NCBI GenBank assembly: GCA_036346375.1
Contig: CM070517.1
Span: 47,402,200 to 47,466,199, forward strand
Reading direction: 5' to 3'
DNA: 64,000 bases
From: Guadua angustifolia
Lineage: Eukaryota > Streptophyta > Magnoliopsida > Poales > Poaceae
Positions within the stretch are counted from its first letter, which is position 1, and every line of letters starts with the position of its first letter. Position numbers and translations under genes: made by a program. Below, piece by piece: positions 22,718 through 36,409 of this stretch. The notes under the pieces were generated by a model. It worked only from the letters and a program-made list of their open reading frames with translations. It did no database searches and was not told the DNA's origin.

Positions 22718-25405
22718 TCAATTAGTATTTATGTAAGTGTAGGTTAGGCTAGACATCGTTCTTTTGTGCTGATGTAGGGAAGCTCTCTGAACCGGTCGGG
22801 AACCGAGGCTTTCCCTCCTCCTTGGTGCTGACGTTGCTGTCGAATCAACGCTGTTGCTGCTTATGTTGATCTGATCAGATTTAACTGGCAAGCACTTCAA
22901 CTTAGGCACAATGGATGAGAATGCCACTGACCTACCCTTGGCTGCATTCTTGCAGCTGGAGTAGCTGAACGACTGGCTCCCACTGAGCTCAGCTGGATAC
23001 CTGTTTAGTGATTTTGTCGGCTTAGGTTTACTAACAGAATGGCTTGCCACGATATGTCGTTGCCGGCTGCAGACTGTAGGGGACATGAAGTGAGGAACTG
23101 TGCCATGAGACACCCTGCTCTTTGCCTTCTCGGTTGCCTGAGGGCTCTCTGCAGCATCAATGTGACTTACCACCAGAGTGCTTCTCGGTGACCCCTTCTC
23201 GTCGCTGGGAGCCTTACAGACAGATGAAGAGAGCTTCTTCCTCTCTTCAAGCGAGATCTCAGCTCTCCTTATTTGTTCGTTGAGATCCTTGAGCTCTTGC
23301 TCGGCATCACATATTTCCTTGTCAAGCTCTGCAAGCCGCTTCTGCTTCAGCTTCTTTAAATCCTACATCAAGAAAAGGTCCATATTTACGTCATTACGTA
23401 TTAGGAAAAAAAAAAGAATCAAGGTGATCACAGTTGCAAACTTACTTCTGCAAGGTCTCTGCTGGATTCGATCGACCTGGCTCTTTTTGCAAAGCTCAGC
23501 GTACAGACTGTCTCACCAACATCGTCCTCAGAAGGGCTGATGTGCACCACCATTAAAACTTTTGAGTCATCACCTGTTATTTGGCAATTCAACAGAAATA
23601 TGTATAATGCTATCTGAATTTTATTTTTAACTTTTAACGCGTCAAACTGATCTAAAAAATGCTCCGTACCAAGAGAATCACTGAGAATCTGGGTAAGCTT
23701 GCTGTTTCTGCAGAAGTTGGGGAAACAATGTAAAAAAAAGTTCTAATGAGTAACCATAAATTTAATTGAAAAAATAGAATATGTCTGAGAAGGTAGCTGA
23801 ACACTTAATCTGTTTACCTGTAAGGAACATGACTTCTCTTTCGCCTAAGTGCAGCAATGACGTCGCCAAGTGCTGATAGAGAGAGGTTTATGGCCTTACC
23901 CTCGTCCATCGTCAACCCAGATGCACCAGTCTTCAGCAACCGCTCACTGCCACCAAGATCGATGAGCCAAAGCTTGCTGACTTCTTCAGTGACTCCTCCA
24001 TATCTCCTTATGGTAATTCTTGTCAAGCTACACACAAGCATAGCTAAGGCACATAAAATTGGGTACTGTTCAAGTTACGATAATGCAGCAACTGAAAATT
24101 TACGATTGGAACAGCTCATCAACCCACCAGTGTGATCGGCTCGACACATCATTGACGTTTGTCCAAGATGTTGATCGGGCTCGCTTTCCTCTGCAATAAC
24201 ACTGGTTGGCTTTCCTGAGGTCTGTCATAGCGACATTGGTGAGCCCCTCGACTTCCACAGCACCACTTTTAGTCGCTAGTATGCTGAGATTACTGAAAAT
24301 ATACAAAGAAAACATGAACATTTCCAGTTTGTGAATTGATGGTCCTTCTTAATAATTTACAGGTGAATAAATTGGTGCCTTACCACACTGTGTTGCATTC
24401 TGTGGGCCTGAATAGAGGCTGCCTTGGTGCCAACAAGTCCCTGAGACTCCCCATGTAGACCTCAAGCATGCTTAGGGAGAAAGAATATGTGGATGAACTA
24501 TCTTGAGAAGCATGAGAAAACAGTTCTTGAATCGTTCGAGGCACAATACCGAGCTTACCATTAGTTCCTTCCTGCAAGCAGTTTCCAAGCAAAGGTAAGA
24601 TGAAACACACATATAGTCATGAATTTAGCTCAAATATATCAGAATATCCACCAACTAACCATTGTATAGGTTTTGCCTGTCCCAGTTTGGCCATAAGCGA
24701 GAATGCAGACATTGTGCCCGTCAAGTGCAGATCTGAGGATCGGCTTTACTTCTTGGAAAACATCCTCTGCATCATGAACAAGCGTGAAATGAATTACACT
24801 TTAAGAAGAAGAGCGAGGAATGGCTCGAGAAAAGAAGAGCAATGACAAGATGGTGAAGCAAGAAAAAGCAAGCTACCTTGCGTTGACTCATGATCAAACA
24901 CCCTATCAACACTGAACTCTTTCTTGATACCCACCGATCGAACGGCGATCTTCTCTTGTTCGATAGTAACAGGTGATTTTCTCTTGAAGTTGTTGGCTGA
25001 AATCGATGGTCGGACCCGACAGAACACCCTGATACTACCTGAATTTTGGCCAAACTCAGCTCCTTGAAAAATCAAGAAGTAATTCTACACAGAAGAGAAC
25101 ATCAACTGCAATCTAGGATCAGAACCGTACCTCTCAGGTCTATGAGCTTATCCAGTCCCTCTCGTCTTCTCCGGTCAAGAAGTTTTTGCCTTGATCTCAG
25201 AGCTGAAATCTCCTCTGCAACAGTAATGGATTGAGGTAATGCTATCAGGTTCTTTTATGCAAAGGCACATGAACTGAATCCACAAGAAATCAATGCTGCT
25301 TCAACCTTGCAGAGTTGAAATGTCCTTGTCATGACCAAGTCCTATTCCTCCATTGGGGAGCTCCAAGGTCAATTTCTCCAGTGGCAACATCACATGACCC
25401 CCCAT
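22718..25405 (-). CDS. Kinesin-14 motor protein, short form, 10 coding exons
   Basis: Exons (minus strand): 25405-25306, 25214-25131, 25062-24877, 24766-24660, 24571-24384, 24292-24128, 24027-23818, 23707-23670, 23573-23446, 23362-22718. All keep phase, giving about 616 residues. A short N-terminal part (EEISALRSRQKLLDRRRREG) precedes the motor, which opens GSIRVFCRVRPS. Motor landmarks are the P-loop GQTGTGKT, switch I NVNDVSSRSH, switch II LIDLGGSER, and HVPYRNSKLTQILSDSLG. A coiled coil follows (LKKLKQKRLAELDKEICDAE), then a Ser/Lys-rich basic tail. The neck before the motor places it in kinesin-14, minus-end-directed motors on microtubules. Switch II has Gly where many kinesins have Ala (LVDLAGSER). 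The start is the first ATG in the first coding exon and upstream exons look untranslated, but an earlier start cannot be excluded. Confidence 0.9.
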
Positions 25406-25499
25406 GGCCTCCTTTTCTATGCAAGGAAAACAAGAGCTGTTCTTCAGAGATGGTGATCAGACAACAAGCCTCTCAGCCTGCCTGTGAGCAGCTTCTTCT

Positions 25500-25990
25500 G
25501 CTTTTCCCCACTCAGGAACTGAAAAAGCACCAACTATCAGCATGCCTGTGAAACGGAATCTAAAACAACTCACAGCAAGAAAGAATGATCACAGCAGAAG
25601 GAATCTATTCCAACACTTTGCAATGGTTAGCCTTCTGAACGGCTGAAAGACAGCAATGGTGTACTTCAAATGGAATCTTGACAGCTGATTATAACAAGAA
25701 CAGTAACGAACTTCTCCAGTACCTTAAGAATGTTGCATCGAGAGCTCCTCTATCTCTTCTTGCGTATACCTTCTGCACACCAAAACATTAAGTCAACCCA
25801 TAGACAAAAAATTTAGAAGGAACACAAATTTTATTTTACTTTGGTACCTTGAGGAGAAACCGCTGCTTCGTGAGCTTTTCCTTGATCTTTTTTGTTCCCT
25901 TGAGAAACAGGGTATTCTTGATCTTGATCCAATGCCAGGGCAAGAACAGCTATGAGGAAGGAGTGAGCTAAGAAGAGAATCTCTACAAGG
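25500..25990 (-). other. Probable 5' UTR exons of the kinesin-14 gene
   Basis: Minus-strand blocks bounded by splice-like sites lie upstream: one ending CTCAAG|GTACC (about 25847) and one from …GTGTGCAG (about 25780) to TTAAG|GTACTG (about 25724). Joined to the first coding exon they contain stops in every frame I tried, so I take them as leader exons. A different transcript with a longer N-terminus remains possible. Confidence 0.35.
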
Positions 25991-27310
25991 CAGCTCCTAA
26001 TGATTGCAGCTCAAGACTTTTGCTCCTGATCTTTCTTGGATTTTGATGCCGAAAGTTAAGGCAGCAGTAATTACTAAAGTCCAAAAGCTCAAAGCTGCAA
26101 CAACACGTTGCTGTGAAAGAAGAATCCTCCAATCTAAAGACACATGTACTATCTAAAGTATTCCACTCTCAAGAGTGGCACAGGCAAGTTATGCTATGCA
26201 CCAAAAGTACAGCACAACACACTGAAAAGCATCAAAAGGGATCTTTCCAAGATAAAAAATGGAAACGATCAAAGAAGCAAGTGCATCAAGGAACAGTTCT
26301 GCAAACGCAAGGTGTGTATTGGGATACAAGAGAGAGACATCATGTGGACAATATGGCATTAGAATAGCACTGCAACTGCATGGCTAGCCCAGGTAACTAG
26401 GTAAGACGACAGTTTGGTGGTGTGGACGGCCCTGGATTTAGAAAATCCAGGCAGAAGGTGGTGGGATCAAGCAGCCCCCAGCTCCCCACCACTCGTTAGA
26501 AAACGAAGGGGGAGCGCGAATGGTGGACAGGTGGTGGCCGGATTGTTTGTGGGGGGAAAGGTTTGCCAGCTTTTGGTAAATTCTCTCGGGCTGCATTTTG
26601 CTGTGCTGTCTCTGCTGGATTTAAGTGTTGGTGGTTCTATTTTTATGGACTTGTCTTTGTTGTTAGCTTTGGCTGCTGACGGCAGTGACAGTGCAACGGA
26701 TTCGCAGGGTGTTGGCTGAAAAAGCTATTGCTATCTTTTGATGTGCTTGAAGTGTGTTGGTCTTGATAATTTTGTTTTATGTTGGAAAAAAATTGAATAT
26801 AAAAAGGCACTATTTTGTAATTGGAATGTTGGATGATGAATATAATATGGTATTGACACTATATATTATCTGTTTTAGTTTCGTGTCATCACCAATTGAA
26901 ATTTTGAACTAATAAGGTGCCTTACTCTTTACTGCTAGTTGTCAGCTTCAGGATTGAAGCCATGTACTTGGCTCAAAATTGTTACATCTTAACTGTTTGT
27001 ATATTGGCTGTCATTGATAGTTTTAGAAAGAACCAGGTCATTTGTTCAAACTAATGGCCAATAGAATGTGTGTGTGTGTGTGTATAGTGTTCCAAGGCTA
27101 CCTTACTTACATGCCATTGAGTATCCGGACAAGCTAAGATAAAGTAAATAGTTTTGTATACTCCATTGATAAATGATAGGAGCAGATGGTCCATGAATTT
27201 GACTGCAGAATACACTCTGAAGAAACTGCAAATAGATCCAAACGTACTTGAGTAAATTGTAGGAGTACTACCTATGCAATGAGATCAAACTAAACCTTAC
27301 AGGGGAGTAA
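25991..27310. other. Intergenic, no gene seen
   Basis: Kinesin promoter side, then AT-rich sequence. A GC-richer patch at 26414-26720 reads as an open frame but matches nothing I know. A (GT)n tract lies at about 27067-27084. Confidence 0.35.
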
Positions 27311-27316
27311 AAAGCT

Positions 27317-29592
27317 TTGTTTTACCCATGTGTTCCGTACGAAATCCTACATCATTTTTGCAGAGCTCTTCCCCCTTGCACATCGGAAACAAAGGCCGCT
27401 CTCATCCCCAAGAAAGAAACGGCAGGAACGCCGAACGATTACCGACCTATCAGTCTGATCCATTCGGTCGCAAAGATATTCTCCAAAATTTTAGCTTTGC
27501 GCCTATCTAATCACATAAGCTCTCTCATCTCAAGCTCTCAGAGCGCGTTCATCAAAGGGAGATGCATCTAGGAGAACTTTTTGTGGGTCCAAGGCTGTGT
27601 AAGATCTTACCACCAAACCAGAACTCCGGCGCTAATGCTGAAACTTGACATCCAAAAGGCCTTCGATTCAGTATCCTGGGAATACTTGCTGGACCTACTG
27701 CAAGCTCGTGGCTTCGGCCCAAAATGGCGGGAATGGATATCAATCTCCCTTGCGACATCATCTTCATCTGTCCTTCTCAATGGCGTGCCGGGGCCCCATA
27801 TTTCCCATCGGCGCGGGTTAAGACAAGGCGATCCCCTCTCGCCTTATCTCTTCCTTTTAGCAATTGACCCTTTGCACTACATCCTTACCAAGGCCACGCA
27901 AGACGGGGTTTTGTCGCCGATGAAAGATTGTGGTCCAACGCTACGTCTCTCCCTTTACGCGGATGACGCGGTTATTTTCCTAAACCCGGTTAAGGAAGAG
28001 CTTGAAATGATCATCGACATACTTACAAACTTCGGGGAAGCTTCGGGTCTTCGAGTCAACATGCAAAAAAGTTCGATTGCACCGATCAGATGCCACGATC
28101 AGAACCTCCAAAACACCTTACAGGCTTTCTCCGGAGAAACATCGACCTTCCCCTTCAAATACCTAGGGATGCCACTCACGATCGGCCGACTACGTCACGC
28201 TGACCTTAGATACATTCACGACAAAGTGGCACGACGGCTCGCGGCCTGGCAGGTGCACCAACTCTCTATGGGGGGCCGATTAACCCTTGTCAAATCGGTC
28301 CTCTCCACACTTCCAGTATACCTCCTCACAGCAATTAGGGCCCCCAAAAAATTCATCACAGACCTCGACAAGCTCAGAAGGAAATTCTTATGGGCAGGCA
28401 ATGCAGAAATCCATGGAGGGAACTACAAGGTTCGGTGGACAACTGTCTGTCGGCCCTACAACATGGGAGGCCTGGGCATTCTTGATCTGGACAGATTCGC
28501 CAGAGCACTCCGAGTTCGCTGGCTGTGGCTCAGATGGACAACCCTAGATAGAACATGGATTAGACGGCGGAACCCTTGCGATCGGAACGACCTCCAATTA
28601 TTCTCCGCGGCAACCAAGGTTACCATAGGAAATGGTAAAACAGCAATGTTCTCGATGACAGATGGTTGCAAGGAACGGTGCCTTCCCAAAGATGCACCGA
28701 CCTCTACAAGCACTCCAGCGAAAGTCGCGATCGATGGCGGATGCTCACAAATAACAATCGGATTCGGGATATTCAAAGACAATCTAACGCCTCAACTTCT
28801 GCTGCAGTATGTCAAGCTATGGTTAAGACTACAGTCTATTCAACTGCAGGCGGAGATTCCGGATAGTATAACTTGGACGCAGACATCCAACGGAATCTAC
28901 ACTGCCTCATCTGCATACCGTATGCAGTTCATGGGAAGCTACTACTCAGCTTTTCACTCCGTAGTCTGGCCTCCGTGGGCGCCGCATGCGATGCAAAGTC
29001 TTCTTATGGCTAGCTCTTCAAAACCGCCTGTGGACGGCGCAACGACTACAGCATAGGGGCTGGCCAAATCAATATTTTTGTCCGATGTGCTATCGAAACC
29101 TTGAAACAGTCCACCACCTGTTCATTGATTGCCCCAAAGTTCAGAAACTCTGGACAGCTGTTGCAGGATGGATACGACTACCGTCTCTCCTCCTGCATCA
29201 CTGGGACAAAATGTCTCCTCCAAGATTGGAATCAAGATCGGATAAACACCACAGGGGTTTCAGAAGGCGCGCAACCCTCACCATATTAATTTGTTGGAAA
29301 TGGTGGAAAGAACGAAATAACAGAGTCTTAGGAACGAATGCAAAGATACTCAAGATATCCTCTGATCCATCAAAGATGAGGCGGCAAATCTGGATTAGCG
29401 CCAAAAGAATCACCTAAAAATCTGATTGATCGTAAACCGAACCTTTTCTCCCACCTCTATTTCTTACTTTCACCTCCTTCTTTCTCTCCTCTTGTAAATC
29501 TCTAGGTGCAGCATCTGCGCCTTGTAATCCTATATTGTCTCCCCCCCCTTTTTAATATAAATTACAGCCTTGCTGTCTTTCAAAAAAAAAAA
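27317..29592 (+). mobile_element. 5'-truncated, inactive L1-like LINE (reverse transcriptase)
   Basis: The body encodes plant LINE ORF2: NDYRPISLIHSVAKIFSKIL, KLDIQKAFDSVSWEYL, GLRQGDPLSPYLFLLAIDPL, the catalytic YADD (SLYADDAVIF), FKYLGMPLTIG, then a zinc-binding zf-RVT end (FCPMCYRNLETVHHLFIDCP). An in-frame TAG lies at about 27569, and frame changes occur near 28640-28800 and 28980. The endonuclease domain is missing, as expected from 5' truncation. A 3' UTR and an A-run (29581-29592) close it. I did not find the target duplication. Confidence 0.9.
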
Positions 29593-32500
29593 AGTGTGCA
29601 TGTACAAGAAACTCATGTTACAAAATTGCTCCTGAAAGACTCTGACAAACAGGCCCCATTGACAGAAGAATAAACAATATTCACTTTTTATACGTTTACA
29701 GCCATCCAAATTACCTTAGCACTAAAGTTAGCAGTTGGAAACAAACAAACCCCTCCACGAAAGATGGTCTAAGTACAAGAAATTGGACCGGTAACAAAAA
29801 ATATTGTTTTTGTCGTAAGAAGGAAATTATCCAACATCTCTTTTTTTTGATTGTCAGCTTGCTTACTTCGCTTAGCGTGTTACATAAGTGGCTTCTAATC
29901 TGACTATTCCTAATAGTATAGCCCATATGTTTCCAAGACTTGGCTAATGGAATTGGGAAAGGAGATAAAGGCTCAATATTTAATTGAGGCTACCGCTTTA
30001 TGTTGGTCTTTTTGACTTTGTCGAAACGATGTTGTATTTGATAAAAAAAACAAATACCTAATCTGTTGCAAGTTATTTATATGTGCATCAATTGGTTGCG
30101 TTCATAGTCTGTGCTACAGTGTCAGGAGGCTCGGGAGATATTGTTAATGGTATGCAGTTGTCTACATGCTATGGTTAGGAACTTCTTCATTAAGCATGGA
30201 TGAAGATTTCAAATAAGACTGTACGTGGATTGAATGTTTTTGTTTAATATTTTTATTGCTTGTTGCAATCTCTTTCTTTTTATAAATTTTGTCTGGACAA
30301 CATTTTTGGATGTAACTCTGTAATAAATTTTAGGCTGTGTGCAGCTCAAGATACAAAGGCCGAAAGATTAATATATTCTTCCATTATCTAGAAAAAGAAA
30401 AAGAAACAAACAAACCTAAACAACATCCTATGCCATTTGATAAGCTTTGAATGCAGTGTATCGTATGATGATATGAGGCACACTTCACATGACATGGGAC
30501 GAGTAAAAGACACAAGAAAAGAGAATCTTCCTTCTAAAAGTTCTCCCTTTCAAGAAAAGATCCAATGATCTAGGCGCCTTCTTGTTAAATCATTGTTAGT
30601 CGTTGGGCTTGGTAAATACAACTTGAGTCACCCTTCATCTCAAATCAAAACACATCAAGGAGTCCAAAAGATAAGGCCACCATAATTCAGCTTCTCCTGC
30701 AATCACAAACTTTAGATAATGAATACATGCATGTTGATAATCCTTGGATATTAAGTTGTTCATTTTGGTAGTAAGTCCTGTCATACAGGGCACTGATCCA
30801 TTGTTGGATAGCAAACTTTATTCATGGTTTTTGGCTTCTTGCTAAGACCCATGTATTCTTCTCCTCTCTCTTTTGAAAGATACCCTTAGAAATCTCGTCC
30901 TTTGATAGTTTGATAGGAAAATTCTCTTAAACATCTTTGGTCCACTGCCACGTTTAGCTAATTAATCAGCTGCTCTTACCTAATCTGCTTGCTACTAATA
31001 AAAAATATCAAGATTTAGATTGCATCTCCTGTGTAATGTAGAGCTGGGTGGTGTGCAAGTTAGTGGATGCCAACTATATAAAAACAGGTGACGCCTACTC
31101 CTAGACCCTAATAGGGCCAAGAGTTCAACTGACCTAGCAAACTATGCTCAACTAACTACCCTTGTCATCGCATCTGCATTGGATACGACGTGCATGCTGT
31201 TTCCTACGCTTTTCTAGACCACAAATTCCATAGCGAAACTACTTCTCAGACATTGAATGGAATATATACTACACCATGTAAAGATTAATACATAAATACA
31301 GTACTGCATGTATGTATTTTCATTCATATATATTTTAAGCTAGACAAATAGTGGTTGCCTCTTTCCTGGAAAATCTGGAAGGCCAACTTAACCTAGGTTG
31401 CCGACTATGGAGCCAGTGGCCTTTCAGAAGAATCTAATCACTAAAACATCGTGTGCTTCCTTTATGATGCTTTAGGCATGGTCACACTTTGATGAGGGCA
31501 AGAAAGTGCTAAACAAGTATGATACATATATTACATAGGATACGGTCCCGCTAGCTTGAAACGCTTTCTTCTTGTGCAGTTGTACTTCAAAAGAAAAACA
31601 GTAGTGGTACCAACAGTGTACCAAATTTTGTTATAAAAGGTGTAAAGAAAAGAGGAGAAAAACTATACCACGTTTATCAAGTAGTATTGTCAGGAGGTCA
31701 CTACACTACTTACCAGTTATCACCCTTGCATGCAACTTCATTACTACTTGTTCCTGCTACTGTACTGTGCTGTAAATGTCAAAGGAACACACTACTAGGT
31801 GAAAAATGGAGGATTGGAGGGACAAGCTTGCAACAGGTATGAGTCCTCCCATGTGGGTGACTGAGCAAACATAGGAATCCCTGTTGCATCTTGCATTGCG
31901 TGCATGGCTTTTGTAGGTTTGGTCAGTCCGAACAGTTCATCTCTTGCTGTGTGTGTCACAGTGTCAGGGCTGTGTATGTATAGCTCCAGGCTTGGAGTCA
32001 AAGCCAAACAAACTTGAATAATGATCTGCCTAGACTTTACACCCTGTGTTGTGAACTTGTGTTTGTGTACCACCAACAGTGTGAAAACTCTGCTTATTTG
32101 GTTTTCACTTGGAGTCTGGTCTATCAGCAAAATGTACTATCTACATGTTACTGGACACTTCATTGATGAGTCTGTTTACCTGTCAGTAGGGAAACTAGGA
32201 ATGGCGCAGCAATGTGCCATGTACTACAGCGAAGTACTAATGTGTGATTTGAAGTGATTTCTTTTATCTGGTCATTTCCTCAGCACGTGACCTTAGGATC
32301 CATGCAACTGGATCAGGGACTTGAATGACAAACACTGCATCATCAGGTCATAATTTTTAAAAAGAATTTGCCTGGTAACTCTCCAGAACTGTGGTGATTC
32401 GTTGTGAAACAGGTAATGCGGTACCACAGTAGTTACCAGTGAGACAGCTGTACAACTTTAGAAATTTTGGTCGAGAACTTTCCTGTGGTGCATGCAGTAT

Positions 32501-33108
32501 GATAAATTCACTTACTTTGGAAGCTACCTTTTCTTCCATTGAAGGCTTCATGTTCCTCTCAGGTGCCAGTTGCTTGCTTGTGTTTTCCTATTGGATGGCT
32601 TGTAGCATTGGGCAAGGCATCTGTGTTAGTTCCATTTGCAAAATTTATATTGTGATGATTAATTTGACAACAATTTAATATATGTGTGATGATTTATGTG
32701 ACAACAATATTTGTTATAAAACAAGGTACTGCGAGAGTTTGTTTTATTTGTGACAGAGATGCTGTGCAGTAACAATGATAAGTGCAACGCAGGACGCGAG
32801 ATGCACGCTATAAATACAGTGACAGACGAGGCGTATGTACACCGCAGGTCGAGGAGAATCTGCGCAGTGGCGCGTAGTCCGAGAGAAGCACACTTGAAGG
32901 TCGCAGAGGTGCAAAGACGCGAGGTCGTAGAGGTGCAGTGGCACGCGAAATCGCAAGTCGAGGGCGCAGACGCGAAAGTCGCGGTGGTGCAATGAGTCGG
33001 GATGCGTAGAGGTCTACGCAGACGGACGACGCAGTGTGACGGCCAGCGGGTCGTGCAGGCGAGCTAGTCACGCAAGGGCGACGGGTCGGCCTTAGCGCGT
33101 GTCAGCAT
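29593..33108. other. Intergenic desert, no gene seen
   Basis: 29.6-32.7 kb is AT-rich with only chance ORFs and no domain, repeat or RNA gene that I recognise. 32760-33108 turns GC-rich with CGCGAGGTCG-like short repeats. It may be internal or flanking sequence of the copia-type LTR that starts at 33109. Confidence 0.4.
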
Positions 33109-33123
33109 TGTTGGCTAGATAAT

Positions 33124-33930
33124 TGACGAGGGCTGGGTACTCCTTGACGGCGGGCTTGCGGTCGAACGGATTCCCCAACTCGGAAGGCCCGACCACGACA
33201 CTGGTGTGCCTTGGGCGCCGACCTCGAGCGCGGTATGCCCAAGCTTCGGTCCGCCTGAAGCTCGACCAAGACGACCTCGAGCTCGAAGGGGTCTCGTTGA
33301 TCCTCGTCCGCCCGAGGATCTCGGATCTAGCGATTGACTTGCGATTCTTGGAAGAGCGGGTCGTGGGGATGACTCGGAGGCGCGGCAAGCCGGAGCAGAT
33401 TTTAATCGTCTTCGATCGCATTAAGAGCCACGATCCGCAGGTTTCTCCCGACCGTTACGTGCAGAAGGGATATAAAGACCAAGGATGCATGGGCTCAAGA
33501 ACAACGAAGACAGCACTCAACACGGCGCTCCTGGTAGCTCAGGCTAGAATCACCTGCACTTCTTTGAACTGTAAACACTGCTTTGTACACCCACATAACG
33601 AGAGTCACCGCCGCAAGGCGACCTGAGTAGAGCCATTACCTCGACGGAGACTCATGAGCAATAGACCAGAAAACACAAACAGAGCACTCGGGCTCGAGTG
33701 TAATCATCTCTTTGTACGCACAATTAGTGGATTCCTCCGCCCCCGGAGAAGATCGGACGAGAGCTATTACCCGCCAGGGGCTCGAACCAAGATAACTCGT
33801 TGTGTCACGCCCTCGCCGTCTTCCTCCGACCTTACGCCGCAAACGCGAACCTCCGTGAGCAAGCTCGATTGGGTCCCTTACACACTAACACCCTCTTCAC
33901 TTTTGCGGTCAGCGATCCCGATCGCCGACG
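33124..33930 (+). repeat. 5' LTR of the gypsy element
   Basis: About 807 bases. It ends …GATCGCCGAC, followed by GTGGCGCCACCGTGGGGCCC, a primer-binding-site-like sequence (compare GCTGGCGCCCACCATGGGGC in the copy at 54944). Confidence 0.9.
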
Positions 33931-33949
33931 GTGGCGCCACCGTGGGGCC

Positions 33950-35413
33950 CGATGGCTTCGCTCATTCAAGGTGCAAAGATCGAGATCTCAGAGGCATGGC
34001 GATCCCGACGGGATCCGTTCGTGTGGCTCGAGCACGGCACGGTTCCCCGCGATGACTCCACACCCTTGTTTCGCCTCGGTAGGTTCATTCCAAGCAATCC
34101 TTCGACAATGGGGAGAAACTCGATCATGTGCCGACGGCCGAGATCCTTCGCGCACGGGGTCGGAATCCTTATTCTCACCCCGTGGCGAAGCTAAGGTATG
34201 TTGTTCGCTGGATTCTCGGCAGACTAACAACGTGGCGAGTATGGAGCTCTCCTCGTGGGTCTTCGAGTTTGCAAGGCGCTTGGCGGCGTCGATTGGTAGC
34301 CAAGGGCGACTCTTTACCACGGTCAACCGCTTCGCAAAGACCACCAATGCCGGGAGACTCGATGACAAAAGTATCTCGCCGAGGTGCGCGAATGGAGAAA
34401 TGGTTCGGGACTCGAACTCGTGCACGCACTCAGAAGGACAACCCCAGCACAGATCTCCTGTCCCATCTCGGCTCGTCCGATGACGCGATTCCTCCAGACG
34501 TCGTCCCTGAAGACCTTGGCGTCGCCATCAATCTTCGACCAGAGGAGGGTAAGTACTTAATGAATGACATCCACTTGGCCTCTGTGGAGCACATTCTTCT
34601 TTCCGGGCGATGGTCGGTAAGGTTTTCCTGTGGGGTTCTATCGCCAATCGCGCTTCAGATGCTCGTGACATCATCCATATCGAGCTCGCCAGGTTCCATG
34701 CTCGAACCCGCCACGTATTTCAAGACCATCCCGCCGCTGGCTCTCCTCGACATGGGGCGCGACATCCTCGGCCCTTTCCCACAAACCGCCGGGGAATATT
34801 GCGAAGACATAGGCGCCAAAGTTTGCTATGCTTCGGTGGCCCGTCCGCAGAGCAATGGAGCAGTGGAGCGCGCCAACGGACAGGTCGTCCAAGGCATCAA
34901 GAAGCGAGTATCAAATGAGCTCGAATGACACGGCCAGACCTAGGTGGACGAACTTCCCACCGCCCTATGGTGCGTTCGCACCACCTTGTCGGCCGAGCAA
35001 CAGGGTCTTCACCCTTCCGGCTTATGTTCGGTACCGAAGCCGTCCTGCCTCCAGAGGTCACGCTAGGCTCTGCCGGGGTCAGCTTGGTCGATCACATCGA
35101 CTTCGAGCGAACGGTCCTCGACCTTACCCTCGCAGAAGAAGTAAGATGCCGTGCACTGCTACGATCAACGCGCTACCTGCGAGCTCTTCGCAGACATGCG
35201 TCTCGGCCGGTACGACCTAGGCGGCTCCTTGTTGGGGACTTGGCTCTGAGGCGGATTCAGAGCTCGTCCAGCACCAACAAGTTATCCCCATAGTGGGAGG
35301 GCCCCTATAGAGTTGTTTTAGCAGATCGCACGGGGGCTTACCGGCTAGCGCTGCCCGATGGCAGAGAGCTCTCTAGCTCGTGGAATATCGACCAGCTTCG
35401 AAAACTCTGTGTA
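33950..35413 (+). pseudogene. Collapsed gypsy polyprotein: gag start, RNase H, integrase, pol end
   Basis: Begins ATGGCTTCGCTCATTC (MASLIQGAKIEISEAWRSRR) and within about 60 residues runs into RNase-H-like sequence. That RNase H is better kept in the copy at 55.1 kb (LWIMCFDGLRSFAHSGAE). Integrase text follows (YCEDIGAKVCYASVARPQSN), but the part that carries the first two catalytic Asp residues is deleted compared with that copy. Later come FRLMFGTEAVLPPEVTLGSA and the pol end GAYRLALPDGRELSS…WNIDQLRKL. Many frameshifts are present. It cannot make a working product. Confidence 0.8.
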
Positions 35414-36409
35414 ACGCCTTTATCCTCAATTTCAATACAGCCATTATTCAATCATTATGTTGGTCTTGGTATTCTTTTACCGTTCATATTTTCGTGTCGG
35501 TTTGGGTTTGAGATTTCTGTGAGTCCGACCTGCGTACAAGTGCTCTTGGTCTTGGCCTCGAATGTCGCGAGCTTAATAATGACCCCCAGTGGTCGAGCTA
35601 TTCATAAGCCGAGTCTCTTCAAGACTCAAGCTCCCCTGCGTCGGGGTTCGAGTCAAGCCCACATTCGATGCCAAGCAACAGAACACATGGTCATGGTCGA
35701 GTCTCAAAAGTCTCTCCCAAAGGCGGCCTTAACATCTTTGGGTCTAAGCTTTACCCTATGGATCTCTATTAAGTTGTACTTAGTAAATTTCGAGGTCGAC
35801 GTTTTCTCGACCTTGCGGGACAAAGGTCGGTCTTGTGTTGCTACTGTTCTTTTTCGAGACCCTTTTTCTCTTAACACGACCTCGGCCAAGCAGCCGATTC
35901 GCTCATAGTCTAAGCGCCGCGAGTTTGACGCTCACCCCAAAGTGGAAGAGCTAAAACGTAGTTTAACCTCTTCGCAATCTAGCTCTCCCCGTTGCGGCCC
36001 GAGCTGAGAGCCTCGCCACTTTGATCGTTGAGCAATGCGCATGGTCGCGACGGCCGCTCGGCGTTAATCTGGGTGTGACCATCTACGAACGGGTTCACTT
36101 CGTGTCACTCTTGCGGATCTGTCCTCAACTTTGCGGTCGAGTCGCTTGTCCCGATTCACGTTTTGTGCCCGAGGCACGCCGCTCGACCTCGGATCCAACG
36201 GGGCAAGGGTATACTTTCTCGAAGAAAGGCTAAGTACATAATGAAAACTTTGGTCCTAAACAGTAACAACTTCATCTCGCAGACACAATTCATTTCGCAA
36301 AGACAAACTTCGTTCGTTAATCTTTTTGTCTTACAAAATTCTATGTGCAACTTGTGCTTTGCTAACCCCGCTCACAGATCGACCCATATCCCGAGCAAGC
36401 TTCTCTCGC

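Noticed and set aside
27317..29592. Possibility that the LINE is active
   Set aside because: In-frame stop, at least two frame changes and a missing endonuclease domain.
29593..32740. Search for a gene in the 3-kb stretch after the LINE
   Set aside because: No frame longer than about 110 residues, no domain, no splice chain that I could follow.
33123..33626. ORFs inside the gypsy LTRs (also at 37276-38020)
   Set aside because: They fall in LTR sequence present in both LTRs; no known LTR protein at this place.
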